From Apis mellifera (taxonomy: Eukaryota > Arthropoda > Insecta > Hymenoptera > Apidae): a stretch of DNA of 64,000 nt. Below, one piece after another: positions 38,777 to 51,941 of the stretch (position 1 is its first letter; the number at the start of each line of letters is the position of its first letter). The notes below the pieces were generated by a model. It worked only from the letters and a program-made list of their open reading frames with translations, was not told the DNA's origin and made no database searches. The stretch is taken from positions 4,638,752 through 4,702,751 of the forward strand of contig NC_037647.1 of assembly GCF_003254395.2 (NCBI RefSeq). Reading direction: 5' to 3'. Made by a program: the position numbers and the translations under genes.

Positions 38777-38804
38777 TACATACACACACACATATATATA
38801 TATA
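38706..38804. repeat. ~100-bp near-perfect palindrome around (AT)n
   Basis: Left arm ATATGTGTGTGTATGTATGCAT and right arm ATGCATACATACACACACAC mirror each other around a (TA)n core, with outer (TA)n on both sides. The right arm has one extra CA unit. It begins 39 bases after the Gclc stop, in the 3' UTR, and could fold into a very long hairpin in RNA or extrude as a cruciform in DNA. Confidence 0.9.
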
Positions 38805-39112
38805 AAATAGATATATGATGACTTAAATAGACTACAATTATTTTAAATTTAATTTTCGTTTATTTTACTACACTTCAAATGTTCTTGTATGTACTTAAAA
38901 TAATATATATTTACATATGATTTAATGGTTATTAAAAATAATAACATTCCATAAAATAATATTATTCCTGACACATAAAAAAATATATACATTTGTAAAA
39001 AATATCAGTTTTTTTATAGAAGGAATTATTATGATATAAATATAAATTATGACGTTTATATGACTAAATATAAATAATAATTACTAAAAACATATATTAA
39101 TTCAGAAAATAT

Positions 39113-39115
<3 letters not shown>

Positions 39116-39152
<37 letters not shown>
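39116..39152. repeat. (AT)n microsatellite
   Basis: About 18 AT units between the convergent Gclc and Mpv17 3' ends. Confidence 0.9.
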
Positions 39153-39156
<4 letters not shown>

Positions 39157-39403
39157 TTTTGAGATCAAATACTTCATTGTAATTATAAATACAATTTTTA
39201 ATAACTTATAACAAAATGCTTTTGTGATTATTTACAATGCTATCGTTGTTTTATGATAAAATACTATATTGTTTATTTTTAATGATTAATATTATAAATA
39301 TGTTATTCAAAAGTTTAACTTTTTATTATGTTATTGTGAACAATATTTAAATTTAATAGTTAACATCTGTATTTAAAAAAAATATATGTTTATAAATTTT
39401 TAC

Positions 39404-40962
39404 TTATTTTATATATATATTTATTTGCCTTTTTTGTTGTTCTCCTAAAGTAAATGTCTTATATGATATATAAGTATTCCATAAGATAGCTACTGATTGT
39501 ACTAATAGAACTTGATATTGTAAAGGTATAAAATAAAAATTAATTAATTGTATTATAGGCCAAATCTGAAAAAAAGAATTATACATTTTTTACAACAAAA
39601 TTTATTAAATGTACAGGGTGTTAATATATTCGTGGAACATCTTTCATGTAAACTAATTTTTAATTGGATAAAATAAATAACTGGAATTGCAATTGACTTC
39701 CATGTTACCTAATATAAATATATTTTATAAAAAATATAAAAATTGTTAAAAGTCTTATTATCTTTACTGAAAATATATTTATTTTTAGAAAATATTATAA
39801 TAAAAAAAATTATATATAATTTTTATAAAAAATTTGAATATTAATCTGGAATTGAATTTAATATTTTCAAAATAAATATTTCATTGATGTAATTTTGATA
39901 TAATTAAAGTGTTAAATTACAAACATTTAAGTTTGCATTAAGTGAAATGAGACAGAAACAGAATGAAACTGCAGATTGATAGAAAAAGCTATTTCTTTCT
40001 ATTTTCATTTCACTTCATTTAAATGTAAATATAAATTGCTTATAAATTATTTGTTAATTTATTTATTAAATCTAAATTGATATTTTTATATATTAATTTT
40101 TTATTTGTTCTTGTCTTTAAAATTGACTCTTCAAAAATGTCACATAAATATATTAACATTTTATATAATTATGGAATTTATTGTAAAATTATTATTACTT
40201 TATAATTATTAAGTAAAATATCTAGATATTCATTAGATAATTTCGTTTTTATTTGTTCAAAATCTTTTCCTTGTAAAAGACCAATAGTTGTTAGCACAAT
40301 TCCTAAACCTGCAGGTGCAAAAATTAATTGATCACAAGCTACTTTCTTTAATACTGCAATTCCAGTCTTTGAGCCAATATATTTATCTAATATTCCATAC
40401 CAGGTTCTTGTTACAGGTCCCTGTCATACCCATTAAATGAAATTTATTTTATAAAATGTTATATAATTTTTTATACAATTTAATTATTTTTTATATAATT
40501 TATATAATTAATTAATTTATTATTTATTTAATTACACTATAAAAAATTTAATCATAATTTAATTATTGAATTATTATTAAATTTTAATAAATAAATATAT
40601 TATTACTTAAATATATTAATAAATTAATATTATAAATGTTATAATTAAATGTTAAATGTTTTTAAGTATTTTTGAATCAAATTGACTTACAGTAATAAAA
40701 AATCCTATACTTCCAAATTGAGCTGTTCTTAGAAAATCTAATTCCTTAAATTTTTTTCGTTCAATAAAATTTTGTGCAATTTGATCTCCCAATGCCATTA
40801 ATATACCTGTTAATTTGATACCATGAATAATTAATATGTTCAATGATAAAATAATTTTTAATATTTTAGAAATACAGGATAGTTATTACCTGCTTGTGTT
40901 GCTTGAATGATTATTGGGTACCTTGTCACTACTCTTCGATATACTTTGATAATACCCCACAT
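39404..40962 (-). CDS. Mpv17: Mpv17 family mitochondrial inner-membrane protein
   Basis: Exons in order: 40962-40890, 40806-40691, 40420-40199, 39565-39404, giving 190 residues (human 176). Small multi-pass PXMP2/Mpv17 family protein; Mpv17 supports mitochondrial nucleotide supply and mtDNA maintenance. Visible family features: an N-terminal YRRVVTRYPIIIQ segment, GILMALGDQIAQ (family LMGLGDxISQ), GP.TRTWYGILDKYI (GPxxHxWY-like), a DQLIFAPAGLG motif and the signature WPIIQLINFYFIPLQYQVL plus VAILWNTYISYK near the end. Four membrane segments are expected. It is divergent from Nhe upstream and convergent with Gclc downstream. A closely related Mpv17-like paralogue cannot be excluded. Confidence 0.93.
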
Positions 40963-41956
40963 ATAGATAATGCCATTATTATTTCATTTACAAATTATCA
41001 CAATTTTAATGACTATTTAATAAATTAATATGTATTTTAATTTATTAATTCTATCTTTATTTAATCTAATATTATGTATATACTTTACATATATATTTAT
41101 GTCATTTCTTAGATTTCTTATATTGACAATAAATGTATTTTAATATATTTAAATATAATATATTAAATATATTTAAATTATATCAAGATATTTGATAATA
41201 TCAAATGTGATAATATTTAATAATATAAAGCATGTAGATTATTAGATTTGTAATGAATTTTAATTTATGAAATAATTAAGTATATTATTATATACATATA
41301 ATATAATACACATATATATCTCATATCTATTTAATATAATCTTATTTGTTAGAAAATTATTAAAAAAATAATATCTTCATATATCAGTAAATTTATTTTA
41401 AATATTATGAAATATTTTATAAAAGCATTGATTTTATATTCTTGAAAGCTTTATATATAGCCTACCTGAGGCCATGATGAAAATAAATTCGGACTAACAA
41501 TGTCAGAATTCTCACTTCGATGTAATTAATCAAATTACTAAAAATAACTAGCGTGAGATTTATATTGTTTTTCAATTTTATGTTATCAATATTTATATTT
41601 AATTATATATGTTGTCATGGCGAATTAAATATACAAGATATAAAATAAAATTTTTATTATTCAAGTATGTAATAAGTATGTATAATCATGTATATATTTT
41701 CTATATTTATATAGATAATATGATTATATATACTTATATATATTTATAATTTTTTTAGAAAAGTGTTAAGATTATACTATTAAAATGTTATTAGATTTCT
41801 CATTTATTTCAATATTGAAATAGAATTCCCGCTTCGAATAAATTTAACAGTGTTACCAAATTCTGTAATATTCTACTATGTTTATAAATATATTAAACAG
41901 ATTTTATATCAATAATACAGTTGGCTGTACTGTTAAATTGACAGTCTGCTTAAGAA
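40963..41956. other. Divergent promoter region, Mpv17 / Nhe
   Basis: About 1 kb. Mostly AT-rich, with GC-richer islets at 41458-41560 and 41820-41956. The ATG-proximal CAGTTGGCTGTACTG and GACAGTCTGCTT elements may be Nhe transcription-start sequence. No exon was supported. Confidence 0.4.
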
Positions 41957-44900
41957 ATGGTTGCAAAAGTAAAGATGGCAGTAAGGGGTGATGCACAAAT
42001 TGTCCTCTTCGTTATTTTGTGTATTTTCTTATTAAAATCATGTAATGGAGCTGCGACAGATATTGAATTAGATGCAAAAGCACAGCTATTGCATAGACTT
42101 GATAGTTTGAATCTTTTATTGTACACATTTTTATTGATATTAACTGTTTTAACAATATGGACATTTAAACATCGTCGCCTTAGGTTCCTCCATGAAACTG
42201 GTCTAGCTGTCATTTATGGTAAGTCGTCTGCTATAACTACTGTTTACAATCGTAATTATAATGCAAATTATGCAAATTTTAATTTTTATTTAAATTTATT
42301 TAAAATTTTTTTAAAGCATTTTTTTATTAAGTATAAATGTATATAGTAAATACTTTTTTATTTCAGATTTATATTCTTATATTCTATTCTTTGTAGATAG
42401 ATATATATAAATTATATATGATATATAGTTAAAATAATATTAAATACTTTTATTATATATATTATAATAATATAATAAATATAAATATATATAATATAAT
42501 ATAATAAAAATATTTTCAAATAAATTGACTTATTTATATTTATATATCAAAAATATATATTTAATTTTAATTAATTATAATTAAATATATTTCATATAAT
42601 TCTAAATTGATTATTAAAAATTATTAAAAAGAATAAAAGAATAAAAGAATAAAAAGAATAAATGATAAGTAATAATTATTAAATACTTATTTTATTAATT
42701 TTCTATATTAATATTTATTTTAATATTGATTTTTTTTTTGTCAACAAACATATCATAATATATCTTTATAATATCTTTTATGATATAAAATATCATAAAA
42801 TATTACATCATAAAATTAATATATAATCTTTATATATAAATAAGAACTAAGATTTAATAGTTTAAAAAAAGAATAATTTTTCATTATTTGAAATATTAAT
42901 TATCAATCATTAATGATTAACTTTAAATTATAATAATTTCATAAAAGTTATATATATTAAACATTTTAAAATAATATTAATTTATTATGAATTTATTATT
43001 ATATGTACATCTGTATTTGTTCTCTATATATATTAATATATATATATATATTTTTTTAGGATTAATTATAGGAGCAATAATACGTTATGGATTTACAACA
43101 AGTAGTACTATTCTTCACATGCCTGTTGTACCAGACAACAGTAGTAAATATAACCAATCAGTTCCTCCTGATACATTATGGTTACGTTTTCCGGAAGATA
43201 AAGGAGGTGGTAATATTATTAAAAATAAAACATTTGCCTATTTATTCAGAGGAGAGATTTATAAACAAGATAATGAAATAGATTTGAAGGTATTATTTAA
43301 TTTACTTATTTATAATCTAATTTTTAATAATACATTAGAATTATTAAAAAATTAAATATTGTATTTAATTATGTATTTCATTAAATTATAATTAAATAGA
43401 ACAGTAAAAGAAAATAATTAAATGAAAATATAAAATTTTAATAGGCCACCTTTGATTCTGAAATATTTTTTAACATTATTTTGCCACCAATCATTTTTCA
43501 TGCTGGGTATAGTTTGAAACGTGTAAGTAGCAAATGTTCAATTATTTATATTTATATTTATCACTATAATTTAATACTATTAATTTTGTATTTTATTTCA
43601 GAAATATTTCTTTAGAAATTTAGGAGCAATTCTTATGTATGCTTTAATTGGAACATCTATATCAGCTTTTGTTATTGGGTATGTTTTTCATTTATAATGA
43701 GAAATATATGAATATATAATTAATAAATAGATATATATTTTCCTATCATAATAACAAGTTTATTTACATCTTTTGAAGTTTTTATATGGAACATTTCTTA
43801 TGATTAATTTTGCGTTCATAGGTCATTTAGATTGAATATATCTGTTGTTTTGTTCATTGACTATAGATAAAGAAAAAAATTCTTTTTAATATAATGTTAT
43901 ATTTTTTTAATCATATTTCTTATGTTTATATTATTTTTTTTTTTCAGAGCTTTGATGTATGCTTTTGTACAATTAATACCACATCTCTCTGCTTCATTTA
44001 CATTTTTGGATACTTTATATTTTGGTGCATTAATATCTCCCACAGATCCATTGACAATAATTTCTATTTTTAATGATTTACATGTAGATGTAAATTTATA
44101 TGCTTTAGTATTTGGAGAAAGTGTGTTAAATGATGCAGTTGCAATTGTACTTAGTGGGTATGTATATAAGAATATTAAAAAGTTTTGATCAAATATACAT
44201 ATAAATTATATATATAAATTATATATTTCAGTTCCATACAAAATTATGGAGAACGTTATCAATCAGGTTCAGGTGGATTTGAAACCGTAGCATTTTTCCA
44301 AGCATTTGGTGATTTTGTTGGAATATTTAGTTTATCTTTATTTATTGGTGCTACCATGGGCTGTATTACTGCTTTGTTAACTAAATTTACTAGAGTTCGA
44401 GATTTTCCTCTTTTGGAATCAGCATTATTTGTTTTAATGTCCTATAGTACTTTCTTAATTGCTGAAGCATCTGATCTTACAGGTAATATTTTATAATATT
44501 ATATACATTAAATTTATCATCTTCAATAGTAAATTTTTATATGTAATTACTTATATACAGGTGTAGTTGCAGTCTTATTTTGTGGTATTTGTCAAGCACA
44601 TTACACATATAATAATTTAAGTCCAGATTCGCGTCAACGGACAAAACAACTATTTGAACTTTTAAATTTTTTAGCAGAAAACTTTATATTTAGTTATATT
44701 GGTGTTTCAATGTTCACTTTCCCGAAACATCATTTTGATCCAGGATTTATTTTTGCAGGATTCGTATCCTTATTTTATAAATATTAATTTTAAGTTAATA
44801 TTTCATATACATACTCTTTATGATCCTTAATTATTTTATTATAGTTATGTGCATTATTAGGTCGCGCAGCTAATGTATATCCATTATCTTTTATATTAAA

Positions 44901-47900
44901 TTTGGCACGAAAACCAAAAATATCATTAAATTATCAACATATGTTATTTTTTGCTGGTTTACGCGGAGCTATGAGTTTCGCTCTAGCGATTAGAAATACT
45001 GTCTCTGATGCTCGACAAGCAATGTTAACAACAACGAGTTTAATTGTAATTCTAACAGTTATTTTTCAAGGTGGTGCAACAACCCAATTTTTGAGCTGGT
45101 TTAATATACCGTAAGTGTAAAAGATTTCTGCTATTATAATCATAAACTTTTTTATTTTATTGAAATAAATTATTTTTTTCAGAGTTGGAGTAGATGAAGA
45201 AATAGAAGGATTGTCACATAATGGAATGCGCAGTGTAAGTATTATATTTTTATTTTTAATTATTATTATTGATTTTTTCACTTCATAAAAGTATAAATAA
45301 TTTTAATAATTAAAATTTCATTTGCACTAACATATTTAGTGAAGAGTAAGATTTCTATTTATGTACTTTTGATATAAAAAATATAATAATATTTACTATA
45401 ATATAATTTATTCATTACTAATATTTACTTTAATAGAATGCAATTTTTTGTTATTTTTATAAATTTACAAATAAATTTTTTTAAATAAATTTGCCATTTT
45501 ATTTTTTATAAATAATAAAATATGTTATGAGAACAAGTGATAATAACATCTAATTTCTTATTATATATAAATAAAAAATATAAATAAATTTTTATTAATT
45601 TGTTCTATTTTTATATAAGAAAATATAAAATATATCAAAAGTCAGCAAAATTTTAATAAGATTATTTTAAATTTGATTATCTTTTAAAATTATCTTTTAG
45701 ATTTTATTAGATATTATTGTTATCAGAAAGCATCTCTTTATAAATTATATATACAACAATTTAAATCATAAACTAATTGATGTCAATTTTTAAAATTAAA
45801 AATTTAAATTTTAATTATTTATAGCTATGAAAAAATTTTAATATTTTAAATTAATATATTGATAGTATTTGAATATATTTAAATTTTAATATATTTAAAT
45901 AATTATATAAATAAATTAAAGAACATTTAGTAAAATGTAAATAAAAATTCTATATTTATTAGAAATAAAAGAAATTTCATCTATTATTGATCTTTTTAGA
46001 CCATCTATGTATTATACAACATATATAATGTAATAATTATTACATTATATAATAATTAATAATTAATAATATAATAATTATAAATATAATAATTATTTAA
46101 TATAAAATAATCTAAATTGTTTAACAAAATAATATTTCTCTAAAAAAATTTAAATGCAAATATATTTGTGCATGAATGCTTTTTATACTATTATCCTTCA
46201 TTCCTAAATTATTGGTGTATGCATTTTTAATATTATATATTATTATCAATAATTTCTAAAATTTTTATTTCTTAATAAATATACGAGAAAATTATATTTA
46301 TAAATGTTTATTTTTTAAATTTCATTTAAATAATATAATATTTTTGCACAAAGATTAAATCATATATAGCTTGCACTAGAATTTAACATTTTATAAAATC
46401 TAAGCATGTCTAATTACATTATATTAAAGTTGATAAAAAAGGCTTAATTAATCTTAAATAATTGCGCTTAATAATTAATATAAAAAAAATATTGGAATTT
46501 AACATACTAATGTTAATAGTCTGGTGGCGAAGGTGGCTTTGGAGATCTGGACATACGTAGGGAGAGAAGTCCGCCGGTATGTTTTTCTATTAAAAATTGA
46601 GTTACATTATTTATGTAATCATAAATAATTCATGCATTTAATGAATTCCTATTTATTACATTGAAATTAATTTAATCTTAATTTTTTTAGTATTTAATAT
46701 TTTCTTATATCTTATATCTATGCAATAACAAAAATTAGTTTTATGCATAAATAGTATTATATGAGTTGCTTTCTGTCACTATCTATTATTAATAGAGAAT
46801 TTAATATTTTAAAATAGAGATTTAATAAAAATCATCTTATTAAAATATTTGCAATGACTACTATATTTTGTTAAATGAATATTATTAAAATATTATTTAT
46901 TAAAAGTATAAATAAAATAATATGTAATAAAATAAATATAATATTCAGATTATTATTTTATATTTTAATAATATCAAATCATATAAATACATTAATATCT
47001 GCATATATTAGTTCTTTTTTGGAAAATAGTTAAAAATGAATTTAGTTTCATAAAATATAGAAATTACTATTTTATTTTAAAAATAAAAAGAAACTTCATT
47101 TCATATTATGTTTAATTAAATCTATATATTAAAAATAATATTACTAATAAATTTATATATGCTTATGTTTATATCTTGTAAATTAATTTAGCTTATTTTT
47201 ATATAAGAAAATTAATTGTAATGTAATTGCTAATATGTTTGGCTTTTTATATAAAAATTATAATTTCAATTTCATTAAATGTTTGATTTGCTAATTGCAT
47301 GAGCTTAAATATTTCTTTTTTTGTATTATTTTTGTTATCCATTCTGTATGTTGATGATTAGTATATAGTGTATATGTTTATATCCATTTATATTCATTAA
47401 CATATATTCATTAAGATATAAATAAATATTAACAAAGTATATAGAATGAACAATCAAGCATGTTTTTAATATTATAAAAAAATTTAATTAAAAATCTTCA
47501 ATATAAAAATTATTTAAAATTGTATATTATAATATACAATTTAATATAATATACAATTATATATATGTTATTTAATCATTTTTATATAATTCAAATTTAT
47601 TTAGTAATTGAATTAATAAATTATTTTTATTATTTAAATATTTTTTATGAATGTAATTTTTAACTTAATTTTTAATTAAATTTGAAAAAATATCATTATC
47701 ATACAGGATGGATGATTAAAATATTCTTCACATTTCACAGTATAATTCTATGCAGGATGGATCATTACCAAGCAGTGGCATAAAACCTAATGAAAAAGCA
47801 TTACTTGCCAGAATCTGGGGTGATTTTGACACACGCTATATGAAACCACTTTTAACTCACTCCAGACCTACATTACTGGAAACATTGCCAGTTTGTTGTA

Positions 47901-49405
47901 CACCTTTAGCTAGAATTCTTACAACAACACAACAAATGACACAGGTATAATATATGATTTTAGAAATTTTTTTATTGTAGAATTATTAGATATTTTATTT
48001 CAAGACATTTTTATATTAGGATGAAGCTGTTAGAAAAGCAGATTCAGATTCAGATTTTTGTCTTGAAGATCGTGAATTGGAGCGACGAAGGACTAGTGTC
48101 CAACCGGTGAGTTTTCATCAACCTAATCTCAATTACACTATTAATCCGTGCTATCAGCCTAACAGCACAGATGCAACTAATCCAGATGAACCTTATGTAA
48201 TTCTTAATTTACACAGAAGGTAGAAGTACTGGATTTGATTTAAAATATTTAAATCTTGTAAAATTATATGTGAAAATAATTCTTATATTATGGTATAAAT
48301 GAATTTATCATTTATATCTAATTTTCATGTAATTATATTTTAAATATTGTTTCAAGTTATATCATTACTTAAAAACACTTGTACAACATAGCCTTTCCAT
48401 TTTATATGAAAATTATATGAATTATATTTTTAGTATTAAATGTAATATATATTTCTATTTAATATCTTAAAATTTTATTGTTAATTTTATAAATTATACT
48501 TATATTAATTATATTTTCTTATATATAATAAGAATTGCTTATATCAAAATCTTTCATATAAAATGTATAGAATATGCATGAAAAATTTATTTTTCTTTAT
48601 TATAAATATGCAATGATACACATTTGAATTATTAAATATAATATTAAATAATATTTAAGTTTATTTATTTGTGAAATTATTTATATATAATAAGTATATT
48701 TACTTAATTATAATCTTAATATAAAAAAAAAAATATTGTGTATCATTGTCATATTTAGGTTTATGGGTTATTAACAATACTAATAATATTTTTACAATGA
48801 CAAGAAATCAATCATAAAATATAATGAAATTGAAATTTTATTATAAGCATGAATCTACATATAGTCATTTTACTAAAGTTATTTTACAGATGCAGTAAAT
48901 GTATTCTAGTCATTAATTACTTGTAAGAAATTTGTGAAGAATTAATGAGTTTATTTCAAAGATTTATTTGAAATAATGTGTCTAATATTATAATTTAATA
49001 TTCCTTATCCACATAACAAATTAAATGTTAAAAAGATTATTTCATTTCTTACTTTTTCAAATAATTTTTTTTATTCGAAAATTATGTTTAATGTCTAATA
49101 TTTAAAAAAATATTTAAAAAAATTTTAAATATTCATGATATATTTTTCTTAAATTAATTTAAGTGCTAAAAATTTGTGTTTTTTATTTTAATGTATATAT
49201 ATATATATATATATATAATGTATATATATATACACATATATATGTATATATATATATTTTTTTTCTTTTTTATAATGTAGAACAATTTTTTTAGTCTATT
49301 TGATCGCGCTCTTACCAATTTTTTTAGAGAAAAAGAAATGATGATGATGATGAGGACCTAAGAATCATTGGAATGGAAGGATTTATTCCGTTAAGAACAT
49401 TGTAA
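41957..49405 (+). CDS. Nhe1: Endosomal Na+(K+)/H+ exchanger, NHE6/7/9 type
   Basis: CPA1 antiporter likely setting endosome/Golgi pH. Exons: 41957-42218, 43060-43289, 43445-43522, 43602-43678, 43948-44157, 44232-44482, 44561-44763, 44845-45110, 45183-45234, 46520-46576, 47756-47944, 48020-48106, then 49328-49405 (RKRNDDDDEDLR ... PLRTL). This gives 679 residues (human NHE6 about 670-700). Features: N-terminal hydrophobic leader (QIVLFVILCIFLL), first membrane helix LLLYTFLLILTVLTIW, ILPPIIFHAGYSLK, SPTDPLTIISIF, the Asn-Asp ion-binding pair in FGESVLNDAVAIVLSG, and FAGLRGAMSFALAI with its conserved Arg. The 48020 exon can read through the GTGAGT donor to TAG at 48223 (ends ILNLHRR, 692 residues). 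Two further phase-0 terminal exons lie downstream. The 57-base exon at 46520 is symmetric and could be a cassette. The symbol follows the fly orthologue group and is my inference. Confidence 0.95.
45235..46519. other. Nhe intron 9
   Basis: AT-rich intron; short ATAATTATTA-type runs near 46020-46100. Nothing else was recognised. Confidence 0.6.
46577..47755. other. Nhe intron 10 with a decoy acceptor
   Basis: AT-rich. CAGGATGGATGATTA at 47704 nearly duplicates the true junction CAGGATGGATCATTA at 47753. Use of the upstream copy would meet an in-frame TGA after two codons. Confidence 0.6.
49191..49256. repeat. AT-rich microsatellite with TATGTATA/TATACACA
   Basis: Interrupted (AT)n with ATGTATAT and ATACACAT units, in the last intron of the exchanger just upstream of its 49328 terminal exon. 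Confidence 0.85.
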
Positions 49406-50890
49406 CGAGACAGAAGCCATTGAAAATAATGTTTTGAGAAGATTATTTTTAAATGCTTTATATTATACTTAGGAGTAGGATTAAATATTAAAAATAATTA
49501 TATATTTTGTATATAAAATTTTTTAATAATAGTTTTAATTTCTTTATATCAATAGTAAACAAATTAATAGTATTCTCTCTATATATTTCTCAATTTTTTG
49601 CAATTTTAAAAAAAAAATTTATTATTTTTTCATTTAAAAAATTTGATGTACAGTAGTTATTTTATAATAATTATTTATTATTTGAAAATGAATCTTCATA
49701 TTTCTATATTCGTGTTAATTTTAAATTATTTTAAATTATTTAATACATTTCTTTTTTTTAAATATTAGAAATAATATTATACAACAAATTATCTGTACTG
49801 CACTTATTTCTTGTCTTTTTAATATTATAGTGCAATATATTTTAATGTAAATGTAAATTATGAAAATCAAAAGACATGTAGTACATAATAATGGGTTTTG
49901 AAAATGTACATATTGTGATTTTTTTGAAAGTATTAATATAATATAAAAAAATAATTATAATAATAATAAAAACTTTAATAGAATTTTGATCTATATTAAA
50001 GATTTATATAAAATTACTATCATTTTTAAATATATTGTAATTGAACATTAAACATAATTTTCAGTGTTCAATTAATTGTTTTTAAATTTTTGAATCTTTT
50101 TAAATCTCATTATATCTCAATAACATTATTAATAGTTACAAGATTTATGAAGTAAATATTATGCAGTATAATTTCTGTAATTTTTTTTTATATTAATTAT
50201 ATATTTTATTTATTCATTGTTATATTGGAGAAGGATCTGTTTTCATCTATCATTTAATGAATGTTATTGCATGTAACCTGAGAAACCAAATTACTTTTCA
50301 GGCATCAATTTTTCATATCAGAAATGCCATCTAAAAATTGCCGCTTGCACACTTATGCTATTAGTAACAAATAATTTCTGCAAAAAAAATAATCTTTTAT
50401 ATCTGCTTTCTATACATTGTTTATGAATATTTCTTACTATACAATTATATTAAATATATTTATTTTTAATTATTGGTGTAAATTTTGCTACATAGCACTT
50501 GCATATAATTTAGTGCACATATAGTTAATTTCATTTAATATAATTTATTAATATCATCAAAAGAAAATAAAGTGTATAAGTGTTTTGCAATTTTATATAT
50601 TTTATATTTAGAAAATTTTAAAAAATTATGGTAGTATTATTAAATCATATATTTTGTTTAAGATTTTTTAAAAATGTTATATTATTGTGCAATCGGCAAA
50701 TAATTTATTTTGATAATAACAAATATGTAATTATGTTAATATGTAATTTATATTTTTTTAGAAAATATTTTTGTTCTGTGTAAATTACTATTTTTTATTA
50801 TATAATATTTTTTGTACTCTTATTTTTAATTTTTCAATTTTTGATTTTATTATAGCATATATTGCTTATTTATATTTGGTTTCTCCACAG
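49406..50890. other. Nhe 3' UTR / intron
   Basis: AT-rich, with several AATAAA-like sites following the 49405 stop. A less AT-rich patch at 50220-50390 (GATCTGTTTTCATCTATC ... AATTGCCGCTTGCACAC) is not open over useful length. Confidence 0.5.
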
Positions 50891-50935
50891 ACACATGTAA
50901 GGAGCTCTCAAACAGAACACGTTTATAAAAAATAA
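50891..50935 (+). CDS. Candidate alternative Nhe terminal exon (15 codons)
   Basis: A strong acceptor (TTTGGTTTCTCCACAG) opens THVRSSQTEHVYKK then TAA, phase 0, with AATAAA overlapping the stop. The phase-0 donor at 48106 of the exchanger would splice to it in frame. It is short, so chance cannot be excluded. Confidence 0.35.
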   Translation, partial: THVRSSQTEHVYKK

Positions 50936-51851
50936 ATCTAATATGATTTATTAAATTGAATAAATTTTTGGGACTTTTTCTACAATTCTTTTAAATACAA
51001 ATTAATATTCTTCTTATTCAATATACCATAAATATTTAATATCAATATGTTACTTCATTCAAATTCTAATTCAGTATGTTTTATTTTTAATATTGTCTAA
51101 TTTTGTTATTATACAGATAAATTTTAATTTCTTCAAGTAATATAAAACATGTATGTTTTCTAATATATTGTAACATCTCAGATAGTATTTAATGAAAATT
51201 ATGATATAGGTATGTGCGTATGCAATGTTGGTGTCAAGTATTACATATTATTACTGTACTATAGTTTCTATAAATGTTGATTATATTTTATTAGTATTTA
51301 TTTTCTTCAATATTTTGGATAATAAAAAACATTGACTACAAAAGATTAAATGTAAGTATTGTATAAAGAATAAATAATAAGGAAAAGGCAAAAAATTATA
51401 ATATATTATATTATTTACATTTATATTACATTATATTTGCATATATTTTTTTAATTTTTTTTTTAATAATAAATTTAAAAAAATGAATTTAATTTTAGAT
51501 TACAAATATATATATATAAAATTTTTTTAAATTAATATATAAAAAAAATATATATATATTTATATATATAAAATATAATATATATAAATTTTTAAATTAA
51601 TATATAAAAAAATATATATATAATAATCCTTCTCCTTATTTAATAATTTATTTATTCTAATTATGATACTTGCATAAAAATAGATTCTATTTTAAATGTT
51701 AATTTAAACTTGTACATATTACTGATTTTGTTACAATAATTTTTACCAAGAATCTTTACACACATAAAATCAATAATTGTATTTGATATACTAAATAATG
51801 CGTAAGAATCTAGAGATGGATTCTTCATATATTTAATACTTTGTGGGGCAG

Positions 51852-51941
51852 CTGGGAACTGTGATGGGAGAAGTTAGTCCGGGACCACTACCATTGCACA
51901 CACGCGTCGCCTTGCCAGGTTTGGTCGGCAAACATTTATAG
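51852..51941 (+). CDS. Candidate alternative Nhe terminal exon (30 codons)
   Basis: A GC-rich islet in AT-rich DNA, preceded by GTGGGGCAG. In phase 0 it reads LGTVMGEVSPGPLPLHTRVA, then a segment ending GLVGKHL before TAG, exactly 90 bases. This is compatible with the exchanger's phase-0 donor at 48106. The peptide looks like real coding sequence rather than translated AT-rich DNA. The other strand is soon closed. No other plus-strand gene nearby could own it. Confidence 0.5.
   Translation: MGTVMGEVSPGPLPLHTRVALPGLVGKHL

Noticed and set aside
38529..38789. 86-codon minus-strand Tyr/Ile repeat frame
   Set aside because: Translation of the AT palindrome plus antisense of the last Gclc exon.
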